From the NCBI RefSeq assembly GCF_010183535.1, contig NC_071332.1, positions 19,158,001-19,222,000 of the forward strand: a DNA stretch of 64,000 nucleotides, given 5' to 3'. The position numbers and the translations under genes are program-made. The DNA is from Caenorhabditis remanei. Lineage: Eukaryota; Nematoda; Chromadorea; Rhabditida; Rhabditidae. Shown here piece by piece: positions 30,905 through 42,037 of this stretch. Each line of letters begins with the position of its first letter. Position 1 is the first letter of the stretch. The notes under the pieces are model-generated. The model searched no databases and was not told where the DNA came from. It was given only the letters and a program-made list of their open reading frames with translations.

Positions 30905-32580
30905 AATGCCGCAAAAATTAAATTGCTATAATTTTCGGCAGGAAAATATCTTAATTTCACAACAATGGCTCCTGTTTAGCTTGACATCAGCACAAATGAC
31001 AATATAAAATGTTTCCAGAAGCAACGGCAAAAACACAATCCAAAATTGTGGGAACTTACTATTCAGAAGTTGCTTAAAGTTCGGCATGGTGACGAGGTGT
31101 CTTGTTGCGGAATTTTGATTTAAAGCAACTTTCTACCGTACTTTACCTTTTTGTTTTTTAGTTTTCAAAGTACGGTAGTAACGAGTCCACAAGCCAAACG
31201 TAGAGCGATAGGTCAGCCAACGACAAATAGGCAATACTGCTGCTTATCAGCTTTTATTATATACCCTCCTGGGATAGTGTGATAGAGTCTCAGAAAATAT
31301 AATGAAGGTAAAACCCATGCTCTGATAAGAAACAACCCATTCTGGAAGAGAGGTTATAGAAACCTTTTTCCTATCATGCACCAGTTTGTTGCTCTTCAGG
31401 TTTTGTTATTCAGAACAACCAAAATTTTGTGTAAACATCGCCTATCTTGTTGGTGCAAAACTTGTCAAATTCCGGCCCTACCCGGATTTTAAAGCTTTTA
31501 AAAAGGTACCTATTTTTGGACCAAGTGTTCTGATTTTTTGTTTGAATTTTCATTTAAAAAATCTAAATTCTTGATGCATAATAGCCGAACCGGGGCAAGT
31601 TTGATAATAGCAAGGCTTTCAATTTTTTTGGGAAGGGGTGTCATCTTCTTTAGAAGGTGTGCTTCAGTTGTATAGGAGTGAAAATTTAATTCTAGTATTT
31701 ATTTCCCCTTGTACCTCTCCACTCGTTCATCGTTTGAAGAAGATTCTTCAGATTCTAAACTACCAGCAGATCTAGGAACTGCTATGTTTAGTGGTGAAAA
31801 ATCGAAAGATCGTGATAATAACACAGTCGTTGGTTTCATTTTTTATATTTAGGTTCACCAGATGGATAATCTCCGAAAGGAGAGGAATAAGACGAGGAGG
31901 AGGAGGATCCAGACCCAGAACAATCAGACATTCTTGTGCTTATCTGGAGAGGAAATCATAGCTTATGTTGATAAAAAGCAATAGCGAGGTATACGGTAAA
32001 ATATGTCATTTTGAGATGTAGTTCCTGAGGTGATGTTATCCTTAAAATATTTCTACAGTCTTTAACAAAGTGTTACAAAATAGAAAAGGGAGTGTCAAGA
32101 GGAAAAACAAAAAGAAATGAGTAACTTGCGGTTATTTAAGGTAATAAATTATAAGAAAAATTTGTGATTCGCTGGAAAACTCTCACTCCAACAGTTCACG
32201 CTTTTCGACGAATCCCAATTTTTTCACAATATATGTAAAACAGTGTTATCTCATTTTAACAAGACTCCGCCTTACCCATTGTCGAAATAGAAAAGTGATA
32301 CCCGGTGTTTGCGGACATAGAAAAGTGATACCAAAAGAAATAGAAAAGTGATACCCGGTGTTTGCGGAAAATTATTAAAATTAGCATTAAGTCCGCAAAC
32401 ACCGGGTATCACTTTTTTTATTTCGACAATAAGTTCCCACAATTTTGATTTGTTTTTTTGCCGTTTCTTCTGGAAACATTTTATATTGCCATTTGTGCTG
32501 ATGTCAAGCTAAACAGGAATCCTTTGTTCTGAAATTAAGATATTTTGCTGCCAAAAATTATATTAATTCAATTTTTTACC
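30905..32580. mobile_element. Inverted-repeat-bounded element with ~150-bp arms
   Basis: 30911-31061 and 32424-32575 are inverted copies sharing GCTTGACATCAGCACAAATG, ATATAAAATGTTTCCAGAAG and CAAAATTGTGGGAACTT. The 1.3 kb between them has no intact gene; 31700-31990 holds short open stretches in no consistent frame. It could be a decayed DNA transposon with long terminal repeats or an inverted duplication. Confidence 0.5.
32279..32427. repeat. 149-bp palindromic MITE
   Basis: ATTGTCGAAATAGAAAAGTG, then ATACCCGGTGTTTGCGGA, at the left returns inverted at the right end. The left arm also holds a tandem second copy of GAAATAGAAAAGTGATACC. Non-coding; it abuts the right arm of the larger inverted repeat. 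Confidence 0.6.
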
Positions 32581-32589
32581 GTCCTGAAC

Positions 32590-34710
32590 AGAAAAAATAG
32601 TTTGTAGTCTCCGACTTCTTGGTGTGAAATAAAACTGACAATGCTCTTGACTCGGAAGGGATTGTGCTGATAAGAAAAATGTGATGGAACAGAACAGAAA
32701 AAGAGCTAACAGAGTATCCACTAGCGGCGAAAACATGACCGGAGCTTAGTTAAACCGTAACGCACACAACTATGTTCAATTGATTATAATTGTAGACCAC
32801 AAAGTTTCAGTTTTCATTCAAGACAAACATTGTATTCTTGATTTCATAAGTTGCAAACTGTCAATGTCCTCTCCAGAATCTTGTTATTTTTCTTTTTCTT
32901 AAAAAAAATAATTTAATTAATACCAGATCTCTTTACAGGACCAACTTCCAATACATAACCACATCGAATAACTGAATAAGCAACTTCTCGATACTGAGAA
33001 GACATAAGAACACAAATAATCATATGAGTCGCAGTAGTAGCAGTTAGAATGAATGAAAAGAAATTTTCAGAGTCTTCTCGGAGAAAGCTGGAATGACAAT
33101 GTTTTCTATATTTCTACAATTTTCCTTAGACCAACTCACATAAAACCAGCTACACCACGTACATCATGAAAAATGCTAAATGGACTGATAGCGAAAGCGA
33201 CACCAAGAGGGAGTTCTGCAATGAAGAATGGCAGTGTTAGGAACAACACTAGTTTCGATGTGTTCTTGGAGTTATTCGAAGTAGAGGACTTCATGTTTAG
33301 TCGTTTTGTATTAGCTTTTCGTATTTCTCTAACCAACACGGCAGTGACAATAGGGAATAAAATACAGGGGATTATCTGGAATTGAAAAGATTTTTAGGGC
33401 AAACTAAAAGAGGATTGAAGTTATATAAGTTCGGATTCCGATACTTCAGAAAATTATAAGTAACTTTCATCTTTGAAGATATGGTATAAATCGTCCTATA
33501 TCGTTCTTCTGAGACAGAAGGAGTCTTCGTGGAAGAGTTTTTCCGCGCAGTCGTGTAGTCCTCTCGGACAAGAGTTCAGTTCAATTGCTCGGTTTTTCAC
33601 TTTTTCCAGCAAACTTTCGTGTTTTTTAATTTATATCGCAAGAAAAAAGAAAAAATACGGAAACATGTTGGAAAAGCGAGGAAATGAGGAATTGAGAAAT
33701 AGTTTTGTCCGAGAGAACTACACGACTGCGTGAAAAACTCTTCCGCTGATGAAAGTTTGTTAAAAGTATCTGAAGAATCGGAATCTGAAATTAAAAAAAA
33801 CCATGACTACAGTTCTCCTAAAAGCATTTTCTAACCTTTGATATAGTTGCATCAACAGCCTGATAAATTCTTTGAATTTTTCGATTATTTTCTTGGAATA
33901 ATAACGAAATCCCACTTCCATACCACAATATGTTACTACTCGGGTACTGAGTACACTTGTACTCTTCTTTGTACACGTCTATGTCATGTTTGTATACATC
34001 CAGCATATTAATCGGAGCACATAAGATCAAGGTGGCTAAAATCACGTAAAAAGCAGCACGGGGTTTTGAAAGTATCTCAAATCTGGGATCCATTGGATAC
34101 TTGATAACTAGGGTTCGGATGAGAGCAATACTGAAACTTAGCCATGTGGAACATCTTCTGGTATAGTTACGAATGGATTCCATTATCACATTGATCAGTA
34201 TAATATAATAATCACTTTTCTTCGAGTAGCAAACATTGATAACCTTGTAAAACTGCACAATTCCTGTATGAATATCATACAATGAAGAAATAATATCCAT
34301 TATTGCAATTGCCATTAGAATTATATAAATTGGAGATGTTCTCAGTGATTTACTAGATAACACTGTAACATGAAACAAGTTTACGATAATACAGAACACC
34401 GAAATATGTATACAACTATTATGTAGACGAAGAACTAGATCGTCAAAATTGTCAGCTAGGAAACAGACAAATTTGAGAAGAGATTTATTCTTGATTTTAA
34501 ACCAGGCATACTCCTCACAGTAGGTCATTGGAATGAAGTTATGGAGTGTTTGCGAAAAAATAAAATTTAAGAGAAAAGATGTGATATCATTTTATTTTTT
34601 TCTCAAAATTGTTTTTAGATATTTCAAAGACTACATAATTATATGTTGTGGGCAACTAGAAAAAAAGTTGTTATTATTTTATTATAAGACATGAGTATAT
34701 AATTATAGGC
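32590..34710. repeat. Left arm of a ~2-kb inverted duplication (srw-type receptor)
   Basis: Inverted counterpart of 35185-37215. The arms extend well beyond the coding exons, from GTAGTCTCCGACTTC at the outer end to ACATGAGTATATAATTATAG at the inner end. The 470-bp spacer contains one end of a GGCCC-type element (GCAGACTTGCAACGGGTCGG at 35018). Confidence 0.8.
32913..34528 (-). CDS. Seven-transmembrane receptor, srw-type (peptide-GPCR-like) - copy 1
   Basis: Exons 33836-34528, 33140-33375 and 32913-33087 give 367 intact residues. Hydrophobic segments fit TM1 (SCIHISVFCIIVNLFHVTVL), TM2 (SPIYIILMAIAIMDIISSLY), TM3-4 and TM5 through the exon-2 start (IIPCILFPIVTAVLV). TM6 is KLVLFLTLPFFIAELPLG and TM7 is in exon 3 (FILTATTATHMIICVLMSSQ). 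Family marks are RRCSTWLSFSIALIRTLVIK after TM3 and MSSQYREVAYSVI after TM7. Srw receptors resemble FMRFamide/peptide GPCRs and are mostly orphan chemoreceptor candidates (family knowledge). The start MTYCEEYAWF is preceded by no signal peptide. The other arm carries a damaged copy. Confidence 0.85.
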
Positions 34711-35184
34711 GTTTGAAATTTTTTTTGAAGTTTCAAAGACTGGTTAAGCGATGCATAATTATATGTTGGGCTACTTGAAAGAAATATTCTGATAAAAAAA
34801 TTTAGTTAGAGAACCGAATATCAGTTCAGCACATTTCCTACAACTGCGCTCCATCGAAATCCCCCTTGAAAAATGCCTCTTTTTCTCTGGGTCTCTCATT
34901 TTCGCACACAATTGCCTTTGGTTTCGGGAGAACGCGGTTGTAAGAAACGAGCTGTGCTAATAGACCAGGCCCACTCATAAAATTGGTTACGGCGCTGAGA
35001 AAATTAATAATTAGCAGACTTGCAACGGGTCGGGCCGAGTCGATTTGATATTTGAGTATTTCACCGGCCCGGGTCTCACTAGTCAGTACAAATATTTGAA
35101 AATTTTAATTTTATGAAATTTGAATTGTTTTTGATTATGTCTTGAAAGGTAGATGAAAGTTTAATCAAAAACAATTTTCAAAAT

Positions 35185-37215
35185 CCTATAATTATATACT
35201 CATGTCTTATAATAAAATGATAACAACTTTTTTCTAGTTGCCCACAACATATAATTATGTAGTCTTTGAAATATCAAAAACAATTTTGAGAAAAGAATAA
35301 AGTGATATCACATCTTTTCTCTTAAATGTTATTTCTTCGCAAACACTCTATAACTTCATTCCAATGTACTATTGTGAGGATAATGCCTGGTTCAAAATCA
35401 AGAATAAATCTCTCCTCAAATTTGTCTGTTTCCTAGCTGACAATTTTGACGATCTAGTTCTTCGTCTACATAATAGTTGTATACATATTTCGGTGTTCTG
35501 TATTATCGTAAACTTGTTTCATGTTACAGTGTTATCTAGTAAATCACTGAGAACATCTCCAATTTATATAATTCTAATGGCAATTGCAATAGTGGATATT
35601 ATTTCTTCATTGTATGATATCCATACAGGAATTGTGCAGTTTTACAAGGTTATCAATGTTTGCTATTCGAAGAAAAGTGATTATTATATTATACTGATCA
35701 ATGTGATTATGGAATCCATTCGTAACTATACCAGAAGATGTTCCACGTGGCTTAGCTTCAGTATTGCTCTCATCCGAACTCTAGTCATCAAGTATCCAAT
35801 GGATCCCAGATTTGAGATTCTTTCAAAACCACGTGCCGCATTTTACGTAATTCTAGCCACCTTGATCTTATGTGCTCCAATTAATGTGCTGGATGTATAC
35901 AAACATGACATAGGGTACACAGAAGGGTACAAGTGTACTCAGCACCCGGTTTTCAACGTATTGTGGTATGGAAGTGGGATTTCTTATTTATTACAAAAAA
36001 ATAATCGAAAAATTCAAAGAATTTATCAGGCTGTTGATGCAACTATTTCAAAGGTTAGAAAATTTTTTAAGGAGGACTGAAGTCATGTTTTTTTTTTAAA
36101 TTTGAGATTCCGATTCTTCAGGTAATTCTAACAAACTTTCATCAGCGGAAGAGTTTTTCACGCAGTCGTGTAATTCTTTTGGACAAATTTATTTCTCAAT
36201 TTCTCATTTCCTCGCTTTTCCAACATATTTCCGTATTTTTTTCTTTTTTCTATAAATAAAAAAACGCGAAAGTTTGCTGGAAAAGGTGAAAAATCGAGCA
36301 ATTGGACAGAAATCTTGTCCGATAGGACTACGCCGAACAATTTTGAGCATATGCGTCAATGATAAAAGTTTCTTAGAATATTCTGAAGTATCGGAATCCG
36401 AACTTTTAAAAAATATAACTTCAATCCTCTTTTAGTTTGCCCTAAAAATCTTTTCAATTCCAGATAATCCCTTGTATTTTATTCCCTATTGTCACTGCCT
36501 TGTTGGTTAGAGAAATACGAAAAGCTAATACGAAACGACTAAAAATGAAGTCATCTACTCCGAATAACTCCAAGAACACATCGAAACTAGTGTTGTTCCT
36601 AACACTGCCATTCTTCATTGCAGAACTCCCTCTTGGTATCGCTTTCGCTAGCAGTCCGTTCAATATTTTTCATGGTGTAGCTGGTGTAACTGGTTTTATG
36701 TGAGTTGATCTAAAGAAAATTGTAGAATTAAAAAATTGATTTTATTCCAGCTTTCTCCGACAAGCATTCGAAAAATAATTTTCATTCATTCTAACTGCTT
36801 CGACTGCAACTCATATGATTATTTGTGTTCTTATGTCTTCTCAGTATCGAGAAGTTGCTTATTCAGTTATTCGATGTGGTTATGTATTGGAAGTTGGTTT
36901 TGTAAAGAGATCTGGTATTAATTAAATTATTTTTTTAAGAAAAAGAAGGATGACAAGATTCTGGAGAGAACATTGACAGTTTGCAACTTATGAAATCAAA
37001 AATACAATGTTTTGTCTTGAATAAAAACTGAAACTTTGTGGTCTACAATTATAATCAATTGAACATAGTTGTATGCGGCTCGGTTCACTTTTTCTGTTCT
37101 GTACATTCTCAAATTTCTTATCAGCGCAATCTTTTCCGAGTCAAGAGGATGTAAGTTTTTCGACTTATTTCAGACCCAGAAGTCGGAGACTACAAACTAC
37201 GTTTTCTGTCTAGCA
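35185..37215. repeat. Right arm of the inverted srw duplication
   Basis: See left arm 32590-34710. The arm includes the intron sequence with the CAGTCGTGTA and GGAAAAGCGAGGAAATGAG blocks, so introns were copied too; this rules out retrotransposition. Confidence 0.8.
35364..36925 (+). pseudogene. Seven-transmembrane receptor, srw-type - copy 2, nonsense codon before TM7
   Basis: Exons 35364-36053, 36464-36699 and 36751-36925 match copy 1 exon for exon, with the same phases. Exon 3 reads FLRQAFEK and then TAA (36776-36778), where copy 1 reads FLREDSENFFSF; after the stop the frame again encodes THMIICVLMSSQ to the same terminal SGIN. The product would lack TM7, so it is most likely non-functional. 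Exon 1 also shows small differences near the TM4-5 loop (GYTEGYKCTQ against DVYKEEYKCTQ), including an indel of 3 bp. Exons 1 and 2 remain open, implying recent loss. Confidence 0.82.
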
Positions 37216-37690
37216 CTCCATGTAAATATTATGTAAATAGTATTTACACAGATCACCATGACAGGCATTTGAGATCAGCGCTTGGATTGTTTTTCAAAAA
37301 ATAATGAATTATGAAAAAAACCTCTTACATAATTTCAGTTTTTGCTCGTGATGCACACCAGAGCTGCAAAAATTTCTGATTTCCGACTTCCGGATAGGAA
37401 ATTTTTACTTCCATGCAATTCTGATGCACACCTTCTAAATAAGCCTTGAAAGATGACAGCTTTTCCCGAAAAAATTGAAACCCTTGCTTGTATCAAACTT
37501 GCCACGGTCCGGAGTTCGAACATTGAAATGTTTTACGATTTTTTTTCTGAAAGGTCAAATTTTTGTTTATAATTTAGAATTCAATTAAAAACTATTTATT
37601 TGCTAACTGTTTTGTCAGCCTGTTGATTTCTTAATTTAATTCTTTAACTAATTTCTGAAATAAAGTTTCAAGGGTACTTGCGAGACGTGT
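37216..37690. other. Intergenic, no gene seen
   Basis: AT-rich. The right end (GAAATAAAGTTTCAAGGGTA, then CTTGCGAGACGTGTAATC) begins the dispersed flank block described for 37665-37735. Confidence 0.4.
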
Positions 37691-37776
37691 AATCTTTGTT
37701 GAACAGATATCGGCAGTGGTCTAATCATAGTGTTTGGTCATACAGGTCCCGCGTTGCGGTCGCGCGGGGCGGTTTC
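37665..37776 (+). promoter_or_regulatory. Orphan fbxb flank block and upstream element
   Basis: The block GACGTGT(A/C)ATCTTTGTTG...GATATCGGCAGTGGTCTAAT is the same as at 41285, 43360 and 62915, 3' of genes K, L and Q. It is followed by a GC half-site pair at 37749-37776. No F-box start follows within 1 kb on this strand, so it is a promoter left behind by a lost gene. Confidence 0.5.
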
Positions 37777-37961
37777 TCAATCTCAAGTTCACTTCTTCAT
37801 CAAGAACCGACGTGCTTTTATCCTTTGCTGCTGTCGTCAATCTCGACTAATACCGGTTTCATCTTGAAATGTGTTAGACCCAAGCGTTTTCAATTAATTA
37901 TTACTTTTCCGGATTTCTGAATTGAACATGTTCTTTTGCTTAGAGACTGATGCCATCAAAA

Positions 37962-38379
37962 CCAGCATGTGAGTTTAGAGACAAGATATCAGATAGTTGC
38001 CCGCGTACGAATACGGGGTGATAGGGTCCTGATAAAATAAGACGACAAATACACAGTTTCTTACAATAAATAAGGTTTATTGCAAGAAAATAAAATAAGA
38101 GAGCGTAACTTACAACACAAAGGTTAAACAACCAACGCTAAAACTAGAACTAACTCTGAAAGCCAACCGACTCCAGAAACTACTTGTTGCCACGTGGAGT
38201 ACACGTGTCCACGTGAACTGACGCGCTGAGGTTACGGTAGGCGCGTGAGGCTTTGGCGGAGTGTCGTTGCGTATTTATTGTGAGGACTCGGAGAACTACA
38301 GGGTTATGAGGGTACCTTACCACCGGCATGTGAGCTTGCCACCGGCATGTGAGCATGTGAGTTTAGAGACAAGATATCA
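37962..38379. repeat. Segment bounded by 29-bp direct repeats
   Basis: GCATGTGAGTTTAGAGACAA (continuing GATATCAGA) occurs at 37962 and again at about 38351. The ~360 bp between contains AATAAA signals on both strands and an E-box-like CACGTG cluster (38190-38215). It may be an inserted or duplicated unit; no coding sequence is seen. Confidence 0.45.
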
Positions 38380-38556
38380 GACAAATCTTTATTTTAGGAA
38401 TCGAAACGCAACCCAACGAATTAATCGAACTAAAAAAAGATGCCAAAAACTCAGAAAATGGACAAGAGATACAGTAGGTAGTCAGCAGTTATGAATAGAC
38501 AGCAAAAACCATAAATCGAAAAAAAATTAACAGAAGAAAAAGAATTAAAAGAACAG

Positions 38557-39756
38557 TTAATTAAAGTGTTTGATACATGAATTGTAAAAAGAAGAAAGCC
38601 GAGAACATTTACGCATAAATGAAGACTGATTCGGCACAATGTTTGTTGTATCATTAGTAGATTCCGGCCAAACGTAGAAACAAACAGTTCCGAAATTTGA
38701 AATTCTGATTGTTGCTTCTCTCCCGTCGGCTCTTGTTATGTCGAATTCCCAATTGAGCATCTCATTCGCAACCTCCGAAATGAACTGTTTTATATTCCCC
38801 AATACCCGGAATTCTCTCTTTGTTTCAATGGGAATTCGAACAGCCTTGAGTCCTTTCAGAAGGAGATTTATTACTTCACTCTTTACCCATCTCCTTATCT
38901 TCACTTCCAAGTATTCCAGTCGATCATTACATTTTTTCTTCATCCACAACTTGAAATAGCGGTTTAGGTTTTCTAATGTGAAGGCTGGACCAGGAACCTC
39001 GAGTGACCTGACGTTCGTCATCATCAAATCATTAAGAGAAAACTTCATATCGTCATTTGGCATGTCGAAGTATGAAATGTCCCAATATTTTGTTAAAGTC
39101 ACGGCGTCAAAATTTCCTTTGAAAATTTCTTGGAAGTCTTCGGGTTTCAGAACGTGATAAAAAATGGTAACTGCAGAAGATAGTGGCAAAACAATTCTCA
39201 GAACTTTTAGAAGTTTTTCTGAGTCCACAGAACAGCTGTGGTAACCATTTTCAGCAACAACTTCATCAACTTCTGGAAGCTTCGCAAAGATTCTTGGGAG
39301 TTTCGCAAGGAAAATATCGCGTTGCGGTGCTTCAACGACTATAAACTGCTTAATCGACTTGCAGTGAGTGACGTCCATAATCGGAAGGACGTAGTCCATT
39401 GGAGATAGTGTACAGGGCCATCGTGAGATGTAATCATGTCCATGCTTTAAATTTACTGCTTGATATCCGAAGATTAAAATATCCACTTTCAGTTCTTCAC
39501 TATTTTCAAAAAACACTATCATCTGGATTTTGTCACCATTAAGTTTCAAAGTGATATACTTACACTTCATTTTGAGAAGTTTCAAGAACATTCTGGCTCG
39601 TTTAGAGAGAATGGAGAGTGCAATTCTGAAAAAGAAAGCGTTTTGGAAACAGAAACTATGTCAGTTTTCTACTCACCTTTCCATAAATTCCATTTGTTCC
39701 AAGATAGGCATAAGCACGAGGTACGGTAGACGAAGAAGTGGAAATGCAATCGTCAT
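38557..39756 (-). CDS. F-box protein, fbxb type (F-box + FBA_2) - gene J
   Basis: Exons 39677-39756 and 38557-39625 give 382 intact residues, the longest copy. F-box residues about 4-50: FPLLRLPYLVLMPILEQM, IALSILSKRARMFLKLLK. FBA_2-type region about 215-290: MKFSLNDLMMTNVRSLEVP, LNRYFKLWMKKKCNDRLEYL, KREFRVLGNI. It belongs to the right-hand subfamily (J, K, L, O, P, Q, R), marked by MDYVLPIMDVTHCKSI and a long tail after FYVWPEST. It is head-to-head with gene K, ATG to ATG about 257 bp, each having its own upstream element. Family role: SCF substrate adaptor. Confidence 0.88.
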
Positions 39757-39830
39757 CTCGGTCGAAGGAGTCGAAATACAATTGAGGAGGAATCAATGAA
39801 TGGGGAATGTGTGTGGTGCGGTAGAGGTGA

Positions 39831-39855
39831 GACCGCAACGCACGACCGCGACGCG
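39831..39855 (-). promoter_or_regulatory. Shared fbxb upstream element, gene J
   Basis: Consensus double half-site 74 bp before the ATG, directed at J and within the bidirectional J/K promoter region. Confidence 0.6.
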
Positions 39856-39923
39856 GCACTCTGGGAAGGTTGAGGAGGAGAGCAATGAAGAATAGATGGA
39901 GATGTGTTAATCCTCCCAGAGTG

Positions 39924-39936
39924 CTGCGTTGCGGTC
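39924..39936 (+). promoter_or_regulatory. Shared fbxb upstream element, gene K (one half-site only)
   Basis: Only CTGCGTTGCGGTC remains, 76 bp before the ATG; a 12-13 bp half-repeat has been deleted, leaving one half-site plus TCTCACCCC. Confidence 0.5.
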
Positions 39937-40012
39937 TCACCCCTACAGCACCACACACCGATTCCCCATTCATTGATTCTTCTTCATTTGTATTTCCACT
40001 CCTTCTACCGAA

Positions 40013-41135
40013 ATGACGAATGCATTTCCTCTTCTTCGTCTTCCGTACCTCGTGCTTATGCCTATCTTGGAACAAATGGACTTTTTTGAAAGGTGAGTGA
40101 AAACTTAAAATTTTTGTATCCTACACGCTTCCTTTTTTCAGAATTGCGCTCTCGATTTTCTCCAGACGAGCTAGAATGTTCTTGAAACTACTCCAAAAGA
40201 AGAGCAAACGTATAAATTTGAAACTCAAGCACGACACTATCGAGATGAAAGTGTTGCTTGATAACTGGGAAGAATTAAAACTAGAGCTGTATCCGAGTGG
40301 ATATGTAGAACTGAGATATCAAGAAGATATATTGTTATGGAACACAATGGGGGTCCCTCCAATGGACTACGCTGTTTCAATTATGGACGTCATGCATTGT
40401 AAATCGATTTATCAGTTCAAAATCGCTGAAATGTCTCAATGTGATATTCTCCCTCTCCTTGTGAACCTCCCGAAAATCGATAGAGTCGTTGTTTACAGCA
40501 ACTTGTCCGACGTTTGTCCAGTAGAGTCCCGGCTTCGAAGAATTTTGAGAATCGTTTCGCCCGTATCTTCTGGAGTTACTATTTACCATCACTTTCAAAA
40601 CCTCAAATATCTCCGAGAAATCCTCAAAAAGAATTTTGACGTCGTGACTATGGAAAATTATTGGGTTAAAGACGAGCCAATTCGCAAAATTAAATTTTCT
40701 CTAAACGATTTGATGATGGCAAACGCTAAGACGCTTGAGCTTTATAACGTTATTCTGAACGGTAAAGACATGAACCGCTTTTTCAAGTTGTGGATGAAAA
40801 AAAACTGGAATCCACGACTGGAATATTTGGAAGTGAGGTTAAACGGCAATATCAATAAGGATTTCCTCCTGAAAGGATTGAAAACAGTTCCAGTTCCCAT
40901 TGAAACAAAGAGAACATTCCGGGTTTTGGGGAATGTAAAACAGATGGATGAGAGGATTAATAGGGAATGTGATATAACGAGAGCCGATGGGAGAACAGCA
41001 ACAATCAGGATGTCATCATATGGAACAATTTATTTCTACGTTTGGCCAGAATCAACCAGTCTTGATACAAATCAGTCTTCATTCGAGCGTATTTTCGCTA
41101 ATGTTTACAATTCACGTGTTAAACATTTCAAATAA
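40013..41135 (+). CDS. F-box protein, fbxb type (F-box + FBA_2) - gene K
   Basis: Exons 40013-40092 and 40142-41135 give 357 intact residues. F-box: FPLLRLPYLVLMPILEQM, then IALSIFSRRARMFLKLLQ. FBA_2-type region about 210-280: IKFSLNDLMMANAKTLELYN, MNRFFKLWMKKNWNPRLEYL. The tail is TIYFYVWPEST with SLDTNQSSF. It is nearly identical to gene L 900 bp downstream (tandem duplicate), and provides the template showing that L has lost one T. Family role as SCF adaptor is inferred. Confidence 0.88.
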
Positions 41136-41520
41136 CTTTTTTTTTCTGTAAATGCTTTATCATTGGAAACCAATTTCGGAATATATCTATCATTTGTTTT
41201 GTATTTGCTGACTCGGGTATTCTCCCTGTTTTTTTTGCTAATTTGTTATTTTTTGAATTTCTGAAATAAAGACTCAAGGGTACTTGCGAGACGTGTCATC
41301 TTTGTTGTAGAGATATCGGCAGTGGTCTTATCATAGTGTTTGTCTCGAAATGGGACTAATACCGTTTCTACCGTGGTATGCATTAGACGGAACCTTTCTC
41401 CATTAATATAGTATGATCCCTTTCGCATTTGTCAATTGTTTTCCTCCTCAACAAAACCCATTACCTCGTCACCGAAACACAGAGCGCAAACACTAGAAAA
41501 CGCCCTCCGTGTAGATATTA
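41136..41520. other. 3' flank of gene K
   Basis: Carries the dispersed block GAAATAAAGACTCAAGGGTA...GGCAGTGGTCTTATCATAG (about 41263-41345), also found 3' of genes L, P (partly) and Q. No gene. Confidence 0.45.
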
Positions 41521-41530
41521 ATATTCCCAG

Positions 41531-41875
41531 AGTCCTGCGTCGCGGTCGCGCGGTGCGATCTCACCCCTACTGTACTTGTCATCTTTGTTGAAGGAGCTTC
41601 CCCAAGGAGAGTGGTGGGTGCAAAATAATGATGGTGTGGAGTCGTCATCTCGATAGAATGAGAGAAAATACAAATGAGGAGGAATCAATGAATGAGGAAT
41701 CTGTGTCTGGTACAATCGGGGTGACCGCGACTCACGACCGCGAGGCAGCACTTTGGGAAGGTTGGGGAGGAGAGGAACAATGGAGAATAAATAGAGTCGT
41801 GTTAATCCTCCCAGAGGCTACGCCGCTGTCTCACCCCTTTATACCAGGTACAATACGGTGAGACCGCAGCGCAGC
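41531..41875. repeat. Scrambled fbxb promoter copies with a truncated start codon
   Basis: Contains a plus-oriented element (41531-41562), a minus-oriented element (41721-41750) and, on the minus strand, a complete promoter leading to ATGACGACTCCA at 41637-41648. After those four codons the F-box is gone (the sequence turns to CACCATCATTATTTTGC). It is the head of a deleted minus-strand copy. Inverted promoter fragments around 41800-41940 form an imperfect palindrome with the promoter of gene L. Confidence 0.6.
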
Positions 41876-41946
41876 ACTCTGGGAGGATTAATACGACTCT
41901 ATTTTTTCTCCATTGTTCCTCTCCTCCCCAACCTTCCCAAAGTGCT

Positions 41947-41970
41947 GCCTCGCGGTCGTGCGTCGCGGTC
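41947..41970 (+). promoter_or_regulatory. Shared fbxb upstream element, gene L
   Basis: Two full half-sites, CTCGCGGTC and GTCGCGGTC, 67 bp before the ATG. Confidence 0.6.
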
Positions 41971-42037
41971 TCACCCCTGCTATACATTCCTCATTCATTG
42001 ATTTCTCCTCATTTGTATTTCCACTTCTTCTATCGAG

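Noticed and set aside
39656..40075. A 139-codon minus-strand frame between J and K
   Set aside because: It is the antisense of gene K exon 1 plus promoter; the same artefact appears at 41888-42100, 58053-58346 and 61296-61568.
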